Source: Clostridium akagii DSM 12554 (GTDB lineage Bacteria; Bacillota; Clostridia; Clostridiales; Clostridiaceae). Taken from it: 64,000 bases of DNA. The number at the start of each line of letters is the position of its first letter. Positions within the stretch are counted from its first letter, which is position 1. The translations under genes were made by a program, and so were the position numbers. The notes beneath the pieces are model-generated. The model did no database searches. It was not told the DNA's origin and saw only the letters and a list, made by a program, of their open reading frames with translations. Below are positions 1 through 6,705 of this stretch, piece after piece. Location: positions 76,074 through 140,073 of the forward strand of contig NZ_KK366008.1 in assembly GCF_000686725.1 (NCBI RefSeq). The letters are read 5' to 3'.

Positions 1-114
1 TACAAGAGTTACTTCATCTTTTAATAGATCACAAGCTACAACCATTCCTATTTTTCCCTTTAATGTACCTTCAGTAAGGATTGCTTCTTTACCAGCTACA
101 ATAACCCTTAACAT
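1..114 (-). CDS. Small phage-type protein, partial (C-terminus beyond the left edge)
   Basis: An open frame starts with ATG at 114 behind a GGGGGG ribosome site and runs without a stop to the window edge (38 codons visible). The product begins MLRVIVAGKEAIL and looks like a small beta-rich protein. It lies in the same direction as the other small genes of the element, about 80 bases downstream of the 53-residue gene. I do not recognise the family and the gene is incomplete here. Confidence 0.5.
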   Translation of the reverse strand, partial: MLRVIVAGKEAILTEGTLKGKIGMVVACDLLKDEVTLV

Positions 115-197
115 ACTTAACCCCCCACACAATCATATTTTTATACCAGCAATTATCCTCATGTATTTAAACCAATTTCTACACCTATGTGTAGCTT

Positions 198-359
198 TCA
201 TTTCATATTATTTTTTAAAATCTCATCTAGAACTTCCTCAAAGTTCACCTTTGGTATGTCATTTTTTATCTTCTCCGTATGTTTATTAAATACTCTTGTG
301 TCCTCTAACACATATTTTTGGGTTTTGTTAATACTACGGATAGGCTCTACAAGATGCAT
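198..359 (-). CDS. Small hypothetical protein of the element (53 aa)
   Basis: An ATG at 359 directly follows the stop codon of the 202-residue gene (TAG at 362-360), with a GTAGGTGAT ribosome site inside the end of that gene, so translation is probably coupled. The 53-residue product is charged, begins MHLVEPIRSI, and has a C-terminal stretch (NFEEVLDEILKNN) predicted by eye to be an amphipathic helix. No family is recognised. Its place in a co-directional chain of short genes fits a prophage-derived accessory gene. Confidence 0.6.
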   Translation of the reverse strand: MHLVEPIRSINKTQKYVLEDTRVFNKHTEKIKNDIPKVNFEEVLDEILKNNMK

Positions 360-968
360 CTAATCACCTACTTTTTCATCTATACTGCTGATAATTTCAA
401 TTACCATTGATCTTGGTATTGCGGTACTACTCTTTTTCTTATTATGTAAAAAATTAATACATAAGCATTCATCTCCAAGTCCATACGTATGTGTGATAGT
501 TCCTTGGATAATCTCTTCTTTTGAATAATAGGCTTCTATATAATCTTCAACCCTAACCCTTTTGCCTATTCCTTCTTTATGCTTAGATTCAAAAGTAAAA
601 ATTACTTTATCCATATCTAATACTCTTATTTGTTTGTCCCATTTTATTTCTTCTAAACCCTTTTTGTTTACATATATTGTTTTAAATCCATCATCATTTT
701 TTAGTTCAATACCTACACCACCACCACCATAATGAATAATCCTGTTTATATTATCTTTAGATTTATACTTATCAATAATAGTCTGCTGGGCTAATGTTAT
801 TTCATGATGAATGATGCATATTTTATCTTTATCTGTATCCAAAATAGTTTTTTCTGTGTCCAAAGCCTTCTTTTCTGTAACTTTTTTATATTTTTCCGTA
901 AACACATCAAAAATCGATATTTGACCATCGAGAACCACATCTGAAAGCTCCTTAAGTTTATTGGCCAT
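360..968 (-). CDS. Hypothetical element protein (202 aa) with a clamp-binding-like motif
   Basis: The ATG at 968 has a GTGAGGTGAG ribosome site. The product has a short N-terminal segment containing QISIFDVF (about residues 16-23), then a charged linker rich in Lys, Glu and Asp (24-50), then a mixed alpha/beta region. QISIF resembles the QLxLF pentapeptide by which replication proteins bind the DNA polymerase beta clamp; that is a resemblance only. A glycine stretch (GGGGVGI, near residue 82) stands out. The gene is followed without a gap by the 53-residue gene. I cannot assign a family; it is probably a phage or plasmid-type accessory protein. Confidence 0.65.
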   Translation of the reverse strand: MANKLKELSDVVLDGQISIFDVFTEKYKKVTEKKALDTEKTILDTDKDKICIIHHEITLAQQTIIDKYKSKDNINRIIHYGGGGVGIELKNDDGFKTIYVNKKGLEEIKWDKQIRVLDMDKVIFTFESKHKEGIGKRVRVEDYIEAYYSKEEIIQGTITHTYGLGDECLCINFLHNKKKSSTAIPRSMVIEIISSIDEKVGD

Positions 969-1060
969 ATTCTCACCTCACATGCTTTTTCTTTTACATG
1001 AATTTTTTCGATTTGAGCTCCTCAATATCTATTTAATGCCTGGGCTTCTTTAAGTAAATG

Positions 1061-1339
1061 TTATGGAAGAACTATTGAATTTATATACTTTAATGATTCA
1101 CTGTAGTCTTTCCTACATATGTCATGATAATCAGTTACACAAAAGTGATCCTTTAGTGTTTTCCATAGGTGGCTATATATTTCTTTTCTCAGAGCAATAC
1201 TTAAATAAGCATTGTTTTTTCCAGAACATAAGATTGCTACTCTGCTATCAATACGATTCTTTATTGTTTTAGCTTGTCCATCAGTTATTTTCATTGTTAA
1301 TACTAAATTGGTTATTGCTATGGTTTTTAAATCAAGCAT
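1061..1339 (-). CDS. ORF6C-domain phage protein
   Basis: The 92-residue product has the pattern of the ORF6C domain, found at the C-terminus of phage antirepressor-like proteins and also alone: ITDGQAKTIKNRIDSRV near residue 18, then an aromatic stretch with HLWKTLKDHF (about 58-67) and DYHDICRKDYSESLKYI (about 70-86). The start at 1339 has a GAGGTGGAG ribosome site and overlaps the end of the Spo0E-like gene by 13 bases, so the two are likely translated together. No Bro or AntA/ant N-terminal domain is present, so this is the stand-alone form. The family match is by eye but fairly clear; its role in the element is unknown. Confidence 0.7.
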   Translation of the reverse strand: MLDLKTIAITNLVLTMKITDGQAKTIKNRIDSRVAILCSGKNNAYLSIALRKEIYSHLWKTLKDHFCVTDYHDICRKDYSESLKYINSIVLP

Positions 1340-1524
1340 GCTAACTCCACCTCACTGTAACAATTTTTGTATCCATTGCTACACATCTTTGCTTGTACTA
1401 CAAAAACTACTTTGTCCAATTCCAGAGACTTGGCAAGTACTTCTTCAGTTGTATTAAAATTATTATTAAGAATTAACTTATTTAATTCTTCTCTTAATTG
1501 CTCTAATTTTTCGTTATTCTTCAT
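1327..1524 (-). CDS. Spo0E-like aspartyl-phosphate phosphatase family protein
   Basis: The 65-residue product has the Spo0E-family helical hairpin: EQLREELNKLI (about residues 8-18), then a second helix with SLELDKVVF (about 33-41), which corresponds to the family signature SxELD with the functional Asp. Known members dephosphorylate Spo0A~P and so hold back entry into sporulation. The ATG at 1524 follows a GGAGG ribosome site. Family members are 50-90 residues, so the length fits; the C-terminal tail contains two Cys. The gene is inside the element that interrupts sigK, which suggests the element may influence host sporulation. Alternative: a Spo0E-fold protein with a different response-regulator target. 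Confidence 0.7.
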   Translation of the reverse strand: MKNNEKLEQLREELNKLILNNNFNTTEEVLAKSLELDKVVFVVQAKMCSNGYKNCYSEVELACLI

Positions 1525-1758
1525 TTTCAGTTTCCTCCAATTATTAGATTTGACTCTAGTCCAATGAATAATAAAACATTTAATTAATTTGTATCTGAAT
1601 GAACTGAAATCCTTTGTGTTTTCAATTTATATTTGCTCCTTTTTTTATTTGTTTATAATAAGATTTAGATTTAAATAAAGTGTTTAGTTCCTTGCTTTAT
1701 AATCCTTGTTTATTTGATTTAATTTTTATGTTATTTTCCTTTTCCCCTAGTTCTCATA
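1525..1758 (-). other. Gene-poor spacer within the element
   Basis: This 234-base stretch separates the Spo0E-like gene from the 38-residue gene. It is very AT-rich and has no convincing open frame; a 13-codon frame (TTG at 1625) behind AAAGGAG is visible but too short to call. It may hold a promoter for the Spo0E-ORF6C pair, but no clear -35/-10 pair stands out. Confidence 0.3.
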
Positions 1759-1875
1759 TCAAATATCACGTTCATCTTGGGGTGATTTTCCATTAACAAT
1801 ATTAGCTAGAACTTCCGTATACTCCTTTTCTAATATTTCTCTGTTTTCATGAAATATTAATGCCACTTGATACAT
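1759..1875 (-). CDS. Very small element protein (38 aa)
   Basis: ATG at 1875 with a GAGG ribosome site eight bases upstream; TGA at 1761-1759. The product begins MYQVALIFHENREIL and is acidic and helical. It is one of three consecutive tiny frames (38, 48 and 25 codons) that each have their own good ribosome site downstream of the 77-residue XRE gene, so they look like a real polycistron. No family is recognised. Confidence 0.5.
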   Translation of the reverse strand: MYQVALIFHENREILEKEYTEVLANIVNGKSPQDERDI

Positions 1876-1893
1876 AATAAAACCTCATTTTGA

Positions 1894-2040
1894 TTAATTA
1901 ACTTTTTCTTTTATTTTTACTATAGCTTTAATCCCATACTCTTCAAAAATGATTTTTTCTATAACACGTGCAACACCTTTAAATGCTTTTTCTTCTTGTT
2001 CCTGCGTTATGTTTGGTCTAACTATAGCTACTGTAGGCAT
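1894..2040 (-). CDS. Very small element protein (48 aa)
   Basis: ATG at 2040 behind GAGGTGGTG; TAA at 1896-1894, 18 bases before the next small gene. The product starts MPTVAIVRPNITQEQ, with a short beta segment and then a helix (EEKAFKGVARVIEKII) and a Lys-rich end. It appears to be one of the small conserved proteins common in clostridial prophage regions; no function is known to me. Confidence 0.55.
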   Translation of the reverse strand: MPTVAIVRPNITQEQEEKAFKGVARVIEKIIFEEYGIKAIVKIKEKVN

Positions 2041-2081
2041 ATTCACCACCTCATTAGATTTTATTTATTTTGTAGATTGTC

Positions 2082-2159
2082 CTATTCCTCATCTATTGAG
2101 TTTTTTAATTCTTTTTCTAGTTCATCAATAATTTCTTCGAAAATATCATTTGAATTCAT
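2082..2159 (-). CDS. Tiny acidic element protein (25 aa)
   Basis: ATG at 2159 behind a near-perfect AAGGAGG ribosome site lying inside the last codons of the XRE gene (overlap 14 bases), ending TAG at 2084-2082. The 25-residue acidic product reads MNSNDIFEEIIDELEKELKN at its start and would form one amphipathic helix. The strong ribosome site in a coding overlap is the main support. It could be a small regulator or binding partner of its neighbours; that is a guess. Confidence 0.45.
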   Translation of the reverse strand: MNSNDIFEEIIDELEKELKNSIDEE

Positions 2160-2379
2160 CTTTCTGTGCCTCCTTATAAAAATAATCTGTATCTTTCCCA
2201 TATAAGTCAGCTAGTGTTTTTATAGTTTTTGCTAGTGGATTTTCTGAAAGTCCTTTTTCAAGTCTCCAAATTGAAACTCTTGAAATTTTCGTTTTATCTA
2301 CAACTTCATTAATATTTAATCCCATGTTTATCCTAGCCTGTCTTATTAGTTCCGAATCTATATTCATAATGTTACTCAC
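2146..2379 (-). CDS. XRE-family transcriptional regulator, short (77 aa)
   Basis: A lambda-repressor-type helix-turn-helix fills most of this 77-residue protein: LIRQARINMGLNINEVVDKTKISRV (about residues 11-35), then the recognition helix and IWRLEKG. There is no separate dimerisation domain. The ATG at 2379 follows GGGGGTGAG. It is divergent from the second XRE gene at 2603, with both promoters and repeated elements between them, the usual layout of an element's switch between quiescence and excision or replication. The small genes downstream appear to be in its operon. Confidence 0.8.
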   Translation of the reverse strand: MSNIMNIDSELIRQARINMGLNINEVVDKTKISRVSIWRLEKGLSENPLAKTIKTLADLYGKDTDYFYKEAQKDEFK

Positions 2380-2395
2380 CCCCTGATATATTTAT

Positions 2396-2424
2396 ATTAT
2401 GTAACAATATGTTTCATAAATCAA
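2396..2424 (-). promoter_or_regulatory. Candidate sigma-A promoter for the short XRE gene
   Basis: On the minus strand TTGATT (2424-2419), a 17-base spacer and CATAAT (2401-2396) lie upstream of the 77-residue XRE gene. The spacer contains a TGTTTCAT box (2410-2417) that also occurs twice in the divergent promoter. The -10 is a moderate match. Confidence 0.45.
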
Positions 2425-2524
2425 ATTGTAAAAATGCATCAAATAGCAGATATACTCAGTAATACATCATATTTCTACATTTTTCTTATTGTAACGTATG
2501 GTGTCATTTAATTTAAGAAAGCTA

Positions 2525-2553
2525 TTGAAATGTTTCATAATGTTTCATATAAT
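2525..2553 (+). promoter_or_regulatory. Sigma-A promoter of the XRE-recombinase operon
   Basis: TTGAAA (2525-2530), a 17-base spacer and a perfect TATAAT (2548-2553). Two direct copies of TGTTTCATA (2531-2539 and 2541-2549) fill the spacer and run into the -10, so a protein bound there would block RNA polymerase. Confidence 0.7.
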
Positions 2554-2590
2554 GTATACAAGGGCTATATCATTAGACTTGTATACATTA
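2550..2590. promoter_or_regulatory. Perfect 13-bp inverted repeat, likely repressor operator
   Basis: TAATGTATACAAG (2550-2562) and CTTGTATACATTA (2578-2590) are a perfect inverted repeat, 28 bases from start to start. Each arm contains the palindrome TGTATACA, so the arms may be two dimer sites on nearly the same helix face. The left arm overlaps the -10 of the rightward promoter and the right arm lies just before the ribosome site of the 120-residue XRE gene, which suggests autorepression of the recombinase operon. Confidence 0.65.
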
Positions 2591-2602
2591 GGAGTTGATT
2601 AA

Positions 2603-2965
2603 ATGTTCAGTACTAAATTAAAAGAATATAGAAACAGTTTAGGTTTTACACAAGAAGTCCTTGCTGAAAAGGCTGGAATATCAAGAGCTATTATAGGAAT
2701 GATTGAATCTGGTCAAAGACCTCCATCTCAAAAGGTTGTAATGAAATTATCTGAGTATAGTAACAAAAGTATTGATTGGTGGTATGGTAAGGAAGATAAG
2801 GAAAAAGAGTGGGGAAATTTAAATGATCTCGATACTTTGCTAGATTATATGATTGAACAAAAACTAATTGATAAAAAAGGTGGCATGAATGATAAAACTA
2901 AGGCATATATACAAAAAATGTTAGATGCAGAAATAGACAAGAAGTTAAAGAAAAAATATCAATAG
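2603..2965 (+). CDS. XRE-family transcriptional regulator (120 aa)
   Basis: The N-terminal helix-turn-helix spans about residues 5-60 (LKEYRNSLGFTQEVLAEKAGI, then IIGMIESGQRPPS), with the typical FTQEVLAEKAG recognition region. The rest is a charged helical tail ending in a Lys-rich stretch. The ATG at 2603 has a TTAGGAG ribosome site. The recombinase gene starts 26 bases after it, so the two are almost certainly cotranscribed, which would put this regulator in control of element excision. The promoter and operator directly upstream support autoregulation. Confidence 0.85.
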   Translation: MFSTKLKEYRNSLGFTQEVLAEKAGISRAIIGMIESGQRPPSQKVVMKLSEYSNKSIDWWYGKEDKEKEWGNLNDLDTLLDYMIEQKLIDKKGGMNDKTKAYIQKMLDAEIDKKLKKKYQ

Positions 2966-2991
2966 ATTTTATAGAATAAAGGAGTAACCCG

Positions 2992-4503
2992 ATGGACAAA
3001 ATTTGTATATATTTAAGGAAGTCAAGAACAGATGAAGAACTAGAAAAAACTTTAGGTCAAGGAGAAACATTATACAAACACAGAAGAGCATTATTGAAAT
3101 TTGCCAAAGAAAAAGATTTAAACATTATTGAAATTAAAGAAGAAATAATATCCGGAGAAAGTTTATTTTTTAGACCGAAGATGTTAGAACTATTAAAAGA
3201 AGTAGAAGCAAAGGCTTATAATGGTGTTCTCGTAATGGATATGCAGCGTTTAGGGCGTGGTGATATGCAAGACCAAGGATTAATACTAGAAACATTCAAG
3301 AGTTCAAATACAAAGATTATAACTCCACAAAAGACATATGATCTCAATAATGATTTTGATGAAGAATATAGCGAATTTGAGGCTTTTATGAGCAGAAAAG
3401 AATTGAAAATGATAAATAGGCGTATGCAAGGTGGAAGGATACGAAGTGTTGAAGAAGGTAATTATATTTCCCCTAACGCTCCATTTGGATATGACATTGA
3501 TTTTATAGGTAAAATTAGAACTTTGAAGCCTAACTCTGAAGAATCTGAAATAGTAAAACTTATTTTTAAAATGTATTGTGAAGGCAATGGTTCCGGAGTA
3601 ATCGCTAATTATTTAAATGAATTAGGATATAAAACCAAGTTTGGAAATGATTTCGAGAGGAGTTCTATAATCTTTATTTTAAAAAATCCTGTATACATAG
3701 GGAAAGTAACATGGAAAAAGAAAGAAATAAAAAAATCTAAAGATCCAAACAAAGTTAAGGATACCCGAACTAGAGATATTTCTGAATGGATAATTGCAGA
3801 TGGAAAACATAAATCTATAATTGAAAATGATATTTTTCAGAAAGCACAAGAAATATTGAGAGGTAAATATCATATTCCTTACAAAATTACAAATGGAGCT
3901 GCAAACCCTTTGGCTGGAATTGTAATTTGTAGTGTATGTGGTAGTAAAATGGTTTTGAGAAAATATAAAGAAGGTCAACAGCCTCACTTGGTATGTACTA
4001 AAAAATGTGGAAACAAAAGTAGTAGATTTGATTATGTTGAAAATGCTATTGTTGAAGCATTGGATAATTATTTAAAAAATAAAGAAACTGATATTGGAAA
4101 TGAACACCTCAACGTTGATGTTGATATATATACTAGACAAATTGAAATTTCAAATAAAGAACTTGCAACATTAAATTTGCAAAGGCTTAAATTGTTTGAT
4201 TTACTTGAACAAGGTGTATATGACAACGTTACTTTCATAGAAAGGTCAAATAATATTACGAAACGTTCAGACAATGTTGAAAAAGGAATTGAAAAACTAA
4301 AATGTATAATTGAAAAACAAACTAAAAAATCCGCAAATAAATCAAATCTACAAATAAAAAAAATAATAGATAATTACAGGCTATCAAAAAGTATTATACA
4401 AAAAAACGAATTGCTAAAAAGTATACTATATAAAGTTGAATACAAAAAATCAAAGGAACAAAGTGGCAATGATTTTCATATCACACTATTTCCAAGGGTT
4501 TAA
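2992..4503 (+). CDS. Large serine site-specific recombinase, SpoIVCA-like
   Basis: A 503-residue large serine recombinase. The resolvase domain is N-terminal, with catalytic Ser11 in IYLRKSRTD and a conserved RLGRGD around residue 86-91. A recombinase domain follows (about 160-290, with APFGYD and NPVYIGK), then a zinc ribbon with Cys313, Cys316, Cys335 and Cys339, and a coiled-coil segment (about 370-440) of the sort that controls integration versus excision. The stop codon is 27 bases from the AATGA core in sigK, with the gene pointing at it. The expected role is excision of the element to rebuild sigK in the mother cell. The start has AAAGGAG. No directionality factor is identified here. 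Confidence 0.9.
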   Translation: MDKICIYLRKSRTDEELEKTLGQGETLYKHRRALLKFAKEKDLNIIEIKEEIISGESLFFRPKMLELLKEVEAKAYNGVLVMDMQRLGRGDMQDQGLILETFKSSNTKIITPQKTYDLNNDFDEEYSEFEAFMSRKELKMINRRMQGGRIRSVEEGNYISPNAPFGYDIDFIGKIRTLKPNSEESEIVKLIFKMYCEGNGSGVIANYLNELGYKTKFGNDFERSSIIFILKNPVYIGKVTWKKKEIKKSKDPNKVKDTRTRDISEWIIADGKHKSIIENDIFQKAQEILRGKYHIPYKITNGAANPLAGIVICSVCGSKMVLRKYKEGQQPHLVCTKKCGNKSSRFDYVENAIVEALDNYLKNKETDIGNEHLNVDVDIYTRQIEISNKELATLNLQRLKLFDLLEQGVYDNVTFIERSNNITKRSDNVEKGIEKLKCIIEKQTKKSANKSNLQIKKIIDNYRLSKSIIQKNELLKSILYKVEYKKSKEQSGNDFHITLFPRV

Positions 4504-4526
4504 ATGTACATCTAACATGTGGAAGG

Positions 4527-4955
4527 TTATTCATTCCCCTCTTTGTCAATACCTATTGGATCATTAAGATATACTTCACCTTTTGATTTTTTGTTATTTC
4601 TTATAAGCATTAGAATTTCATTTTCGATACATCTAGCTGCATAAGTTGCTAGTCTTGTGCCTTTTTTAAAATTATAGGAATCGATAGCTTTTATTAGACC
4701 CACAGTACCTATGGATATAAGATCATCAGAATCCTTACCTGAAAATGAATATTTTTTAACAATATGTGCTACTAGTCTTAGATTTCTCTCGATTAATATA
4801 CTTTTTGCTAGTTTATCTCCGGCACTTAATTTTTCTAAGTAGTTCCTCTCTTCACTTTCAGTTAATGGTTTTGGAAATGAAGCACCATTTCCAACGTAAG
4901 CTGTTAAAAAAGTAATATTTCCAAACATATTTAATAAACAATATATTATAAACAC
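4527..4955 (-). CDS. sigK: RNA polymerase sigma-K, N-terminal half, interrupted by the element
   Basis: The 142-residue product matches the N-terminal half of the late mother-cell sigma factor: a short hydrophobic pro-sequence ([19 protein letters not shown]), then sigma region 2 with [28 protein letters not shown] and [12 protein letters not shown]. It ends after [11 protein letters not shown], where intact sigma-K would continue into regions 3 and 4. I chose the GTG at 4955 because AAGGGAGG lies ten bases upstream; an in-frame TTG at 4982 has no such site. Without the C-terminal half there is no -35 recognition, so the fragment cannot work as a sigma factor until the element is removed. Confidence 0.9.
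   Translation of the reverse strand: MFIIYCLLNMFGNITFLTAYVGNGASFPKPLTESEERNYLEKLSAGDKLAKSILIERNLRLVAHIVKKYSFSGKDSDDLISIGTVGLIKAIDSYNFKKGTRLATYAARCIENEILMLIRNNKKSKGEVYLNDPIGIDKEGNE
4531..4535. other. Putative attachment core AATGA at the sigK-element junction
   Basis: On the sigK strand the last codons before the in-frame stop are GGG AAT GAA TAA, and the AATGA lies at 4535-4531. In B. subtilis skin the crossover occurs in an AATGA within the equivalent Gly-Asn-Glu codons of sigK. Homology to sigma-K stops here and the stop codon is supplied by the element. The second copy should be at the far end of the element, outside the window. Confidence 0.75.
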
Positions 4956-5026
4956 AAAGATGCTCCCTCCCTTAGCGCTCAATAATATATTATGTGTATA
5001 ATTTTAAAATGTGCATGTACTATTAA

Positions 5027-6637
5027 CTATTTATTAAGTTCCTCAACTATCTTCTTAAATATTGGTGCAGCAGTTGTTCCTGCTTCTTGGCTATTTTGTA
5101 TATCTGGTACAAGTATCACAGTAGAATAATATTTATTTTTAATTTTAAAAAATCCCACAAACCATGCATCCACATGACTTTCATCTTTATTTTCAACTCT
5201 TGTTGCAGTTCCTGTTTTTCCTCCTACATCATTGTTTGCAACATATGCTAGTCTTCCTGTTCCACTTTCATTGGAAACTACCTGCTCCATTTCTCCTTTT
5301 ATAAAATTTGAAGTATCTGTATCTAATATTTTTTTTGAAGTTGTTTCTTGTTTGGAAATTAAATTATCATTATTATCCACATAGCCTTCTATGATAGTAG
5401 GTTTTACGTATATACCATTATTTATTACTGTATTGGGTAAACTCAATGCTTCAAGTGGTGTCATCCTGAATTTTTCACCTATAGACAAAAGGCTTAAATC
5501 ACCAGTTGATAATGGATCCATGTTTAGGTTCCCATGCTGCTCATAATTAAGCCCTAAAACTTTGTCAAATAAGCCTTGCTCATTAGCATATTTATATATG
5601 CTATCATAACCTGTTTTATTGCCAATTTTCATAAATACTTCATTAGAAGACACAATGAATGCCTGTAGTAGATTATAATTCCCCTTTTCGCCACTCTCAC
5701 TATATTTGCCATCATCATGAAATATCTCCGATGTATTTATAGCTTTGCTCTGTAATCCAGCTTCTTCAACTATTATTTTAAAAATTGAACCTGGGAAAAG
5801 GTAACCATCTTGTATTCCTGCATTTATATTACCTTTATATTTGTCCTTTTGCGTAAGCACTCTTATTTTTCCAGTATCACTTTCCATAACCACTGCACCA
5901 ATCTGCTTATAATTCTTAAACTCATCATTATCTAAAATTTCATTCACCTTATCATTCATGTCCTGGTCAATTGTAAGCTTCACATTTGTTGTGCTTTTAA
6001 GTTTCTTATCATTAACATTTGTCAAATTACCATTATCATCACTTTGAAAATATTTTTCTGTATAACCATTTTTTAAAACCTTATTGTAGATTTGCATCTC
6101 TAAAGAATTACTGGCCTTGTCTTTGCCATTATTATCTTTGACATTGGTTAATGTATTACATATATCCGATGCTTCACTTCTATTTACTTTGTAATATATA
6201 TAAGAGTAAACTCCATTAACTCCCTTTATTTTGTTGATTTTATCATAGGTTTGTTCATCAACTTTCCAATATATCTTGGAACTTTTATTTATTATGTCAT
6301 CGTTAAATAAATCATAGTTACTATTATAGTTTTTCAAAGTATATGTAAGTGCTCTCAAATCATACATATTGGTATCACTATTATTTTTAAGAAATATATA
6401 TGGATTAACCACAACATAATAATCAAAATCATATTTTAAAAGTTGTTTGCCACTAAAATCAATTATATCAAAATTTATATCAGAAGTTTTTTCTACTGAT
6501 GTATTTTGAGAATTGTAAGTACTTAAAATTTGATCATTATCTTTGAAATCAATTAAATATATTTTGAAAATTAGTAAAGAAAATATTATTACACATGAAA
6601 ACAAAATCATATAACATCTTTTTTTCCTTATATCCAT
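5027..6637 (-). CDS. Class B penicillin-binding protein (transpeptidase)
   Basis: A 536-residue membrane-anchored transpeptidase. There is one N-terminal membrane segment (about residues 8-28), a divergent region (30-215) and the penicillin-binding domain with S284-I-F-K287, S330-S-N332 and K474-T-G476. It should crosslink peptidoglycan outside the membrane. It lies next to sigK in the same direction, so a cortex or sporulation role (SpoVD-like) is possible but not shown by sequence. The PASTA domains of some SpoVD/PBP2x proteins are absent. The ribosome site GAGGTG sits inside the 3' arm of a terminator-like hairpin, with an eight-T run up to the ATG at 6637, so expression may depend on read-through or hairpin opening. 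Confidence 0.85.
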   Translation of the reverse strand: MDIRKKRCYMILFSCVIIFSLLIFKIYLIDFKDNDQILSTYNSQNTSVEKTSDINFDIIDFSGKQLLKYDFDYYVVVNPYIFLKNNSDTNMYDLRALTYTLKNYNSNYDLFNDDIINKSSKIYWKVDEQTYDKINKIKGVNGVYSYIYYKVNRSEASDICNTLTNVKDNNGKDKASNSLEMQIYNKVLKNGYTEKYFQSDDNGNLTNVNDKKLKSTTNVKLTIDQDMNDKVNEILDNDEFKNYKQIGAVVMESDTGKIRVLTQKDKYKGNINAGIQDGYLFPGSIFKIIVEEAGLQSKAINTSEIFHDDGKYSESGEKGNYNLLQAFIVSSNEVFMKIGNKTGYDSIYKYANEQGLFDKVLGLNYEQHGNLNMDPLSTGDLSLLSIGEKFRMTPLEALSLPNTVINNGIYVKPTIIEGYVDNNDNLISKQETTSKKILDTDTSNFIKGEMEQVVSNESGTGRLAYVANNDVGGKTGTATRVENKDESHVDAWFVGFFKIKNKYYSTVILVPDIQNSQEAGTTAAPIFKKIVEELNK

Positions 6638-6688
6638 AAAAAAAACACCTCACCATAGTCTTAATTCTAGACCAAGGTAAGATGTTTT
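6638..6688 (-). terminator. Terminator-like hairpin upstream of the PBP gene
   Basis: AAAACACCTCACC (6642-6654) pairs with GGTAAGATGTTTT (6676-6688) through 13 positions with two G-U pairs on the minus-strand RNA. Eight T residues follow on that strand and run to the PBP start codon. It would end the udk transcript and also holds the PBP ribosome site in its 3' arm. Confidence 0.7.
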
Positions 6689-6705
6689 ATTCAATATTAG
6701 TATTA

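Larger units (their letters stand above)
1..4535. mobile_element. Right-hand part of a skin-like element integrated in sigK
   Basis: The region from the left edge to the AATGA core at 4531-4535 carries phage-type small genes, two XRE regulators and a large serine recombinase. It sits between the N-terminal half of sigK and, presumably, its missing C-terminal half to the left of the window. The recombinase points toward sigK and is convergent with it, as spoIVCA is with the sigK N-terminal fragment in B. subtilis skin. Only the right end is visible, so the full length is unknown. The arrangement is seen directly; the identity as a skin-type element excised in the mother cell is inferred from the B. 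subtilis and clostridial precedents. Confidence 0.85.

Noticed and set aside
1061-1567. Plus-strand open frames at 1063-1272, 1212-1457 and 1367-1567
   Set aside because: They are antisense to the ORF6C and Spo0E-like genes, have no ribosome sites and no domain-like composition.
1584-1625. A 13-codon frame (TTG at 1625) behind AAAGGAG on the minus strand
   Set aside because: The ribosome site is good, but the peptide is too short to support without conservation or expression data.
1949-2205. Plus-strand frames over the tiny minus-strand genes
   Set aside because: No ribosome sites; the minus-strand frames have clear ones.
3679-4274. Minus-strand frames inside the recombinase gene
   Set aside because: Shadows of a clear 503-residue recombinase on the other strand.
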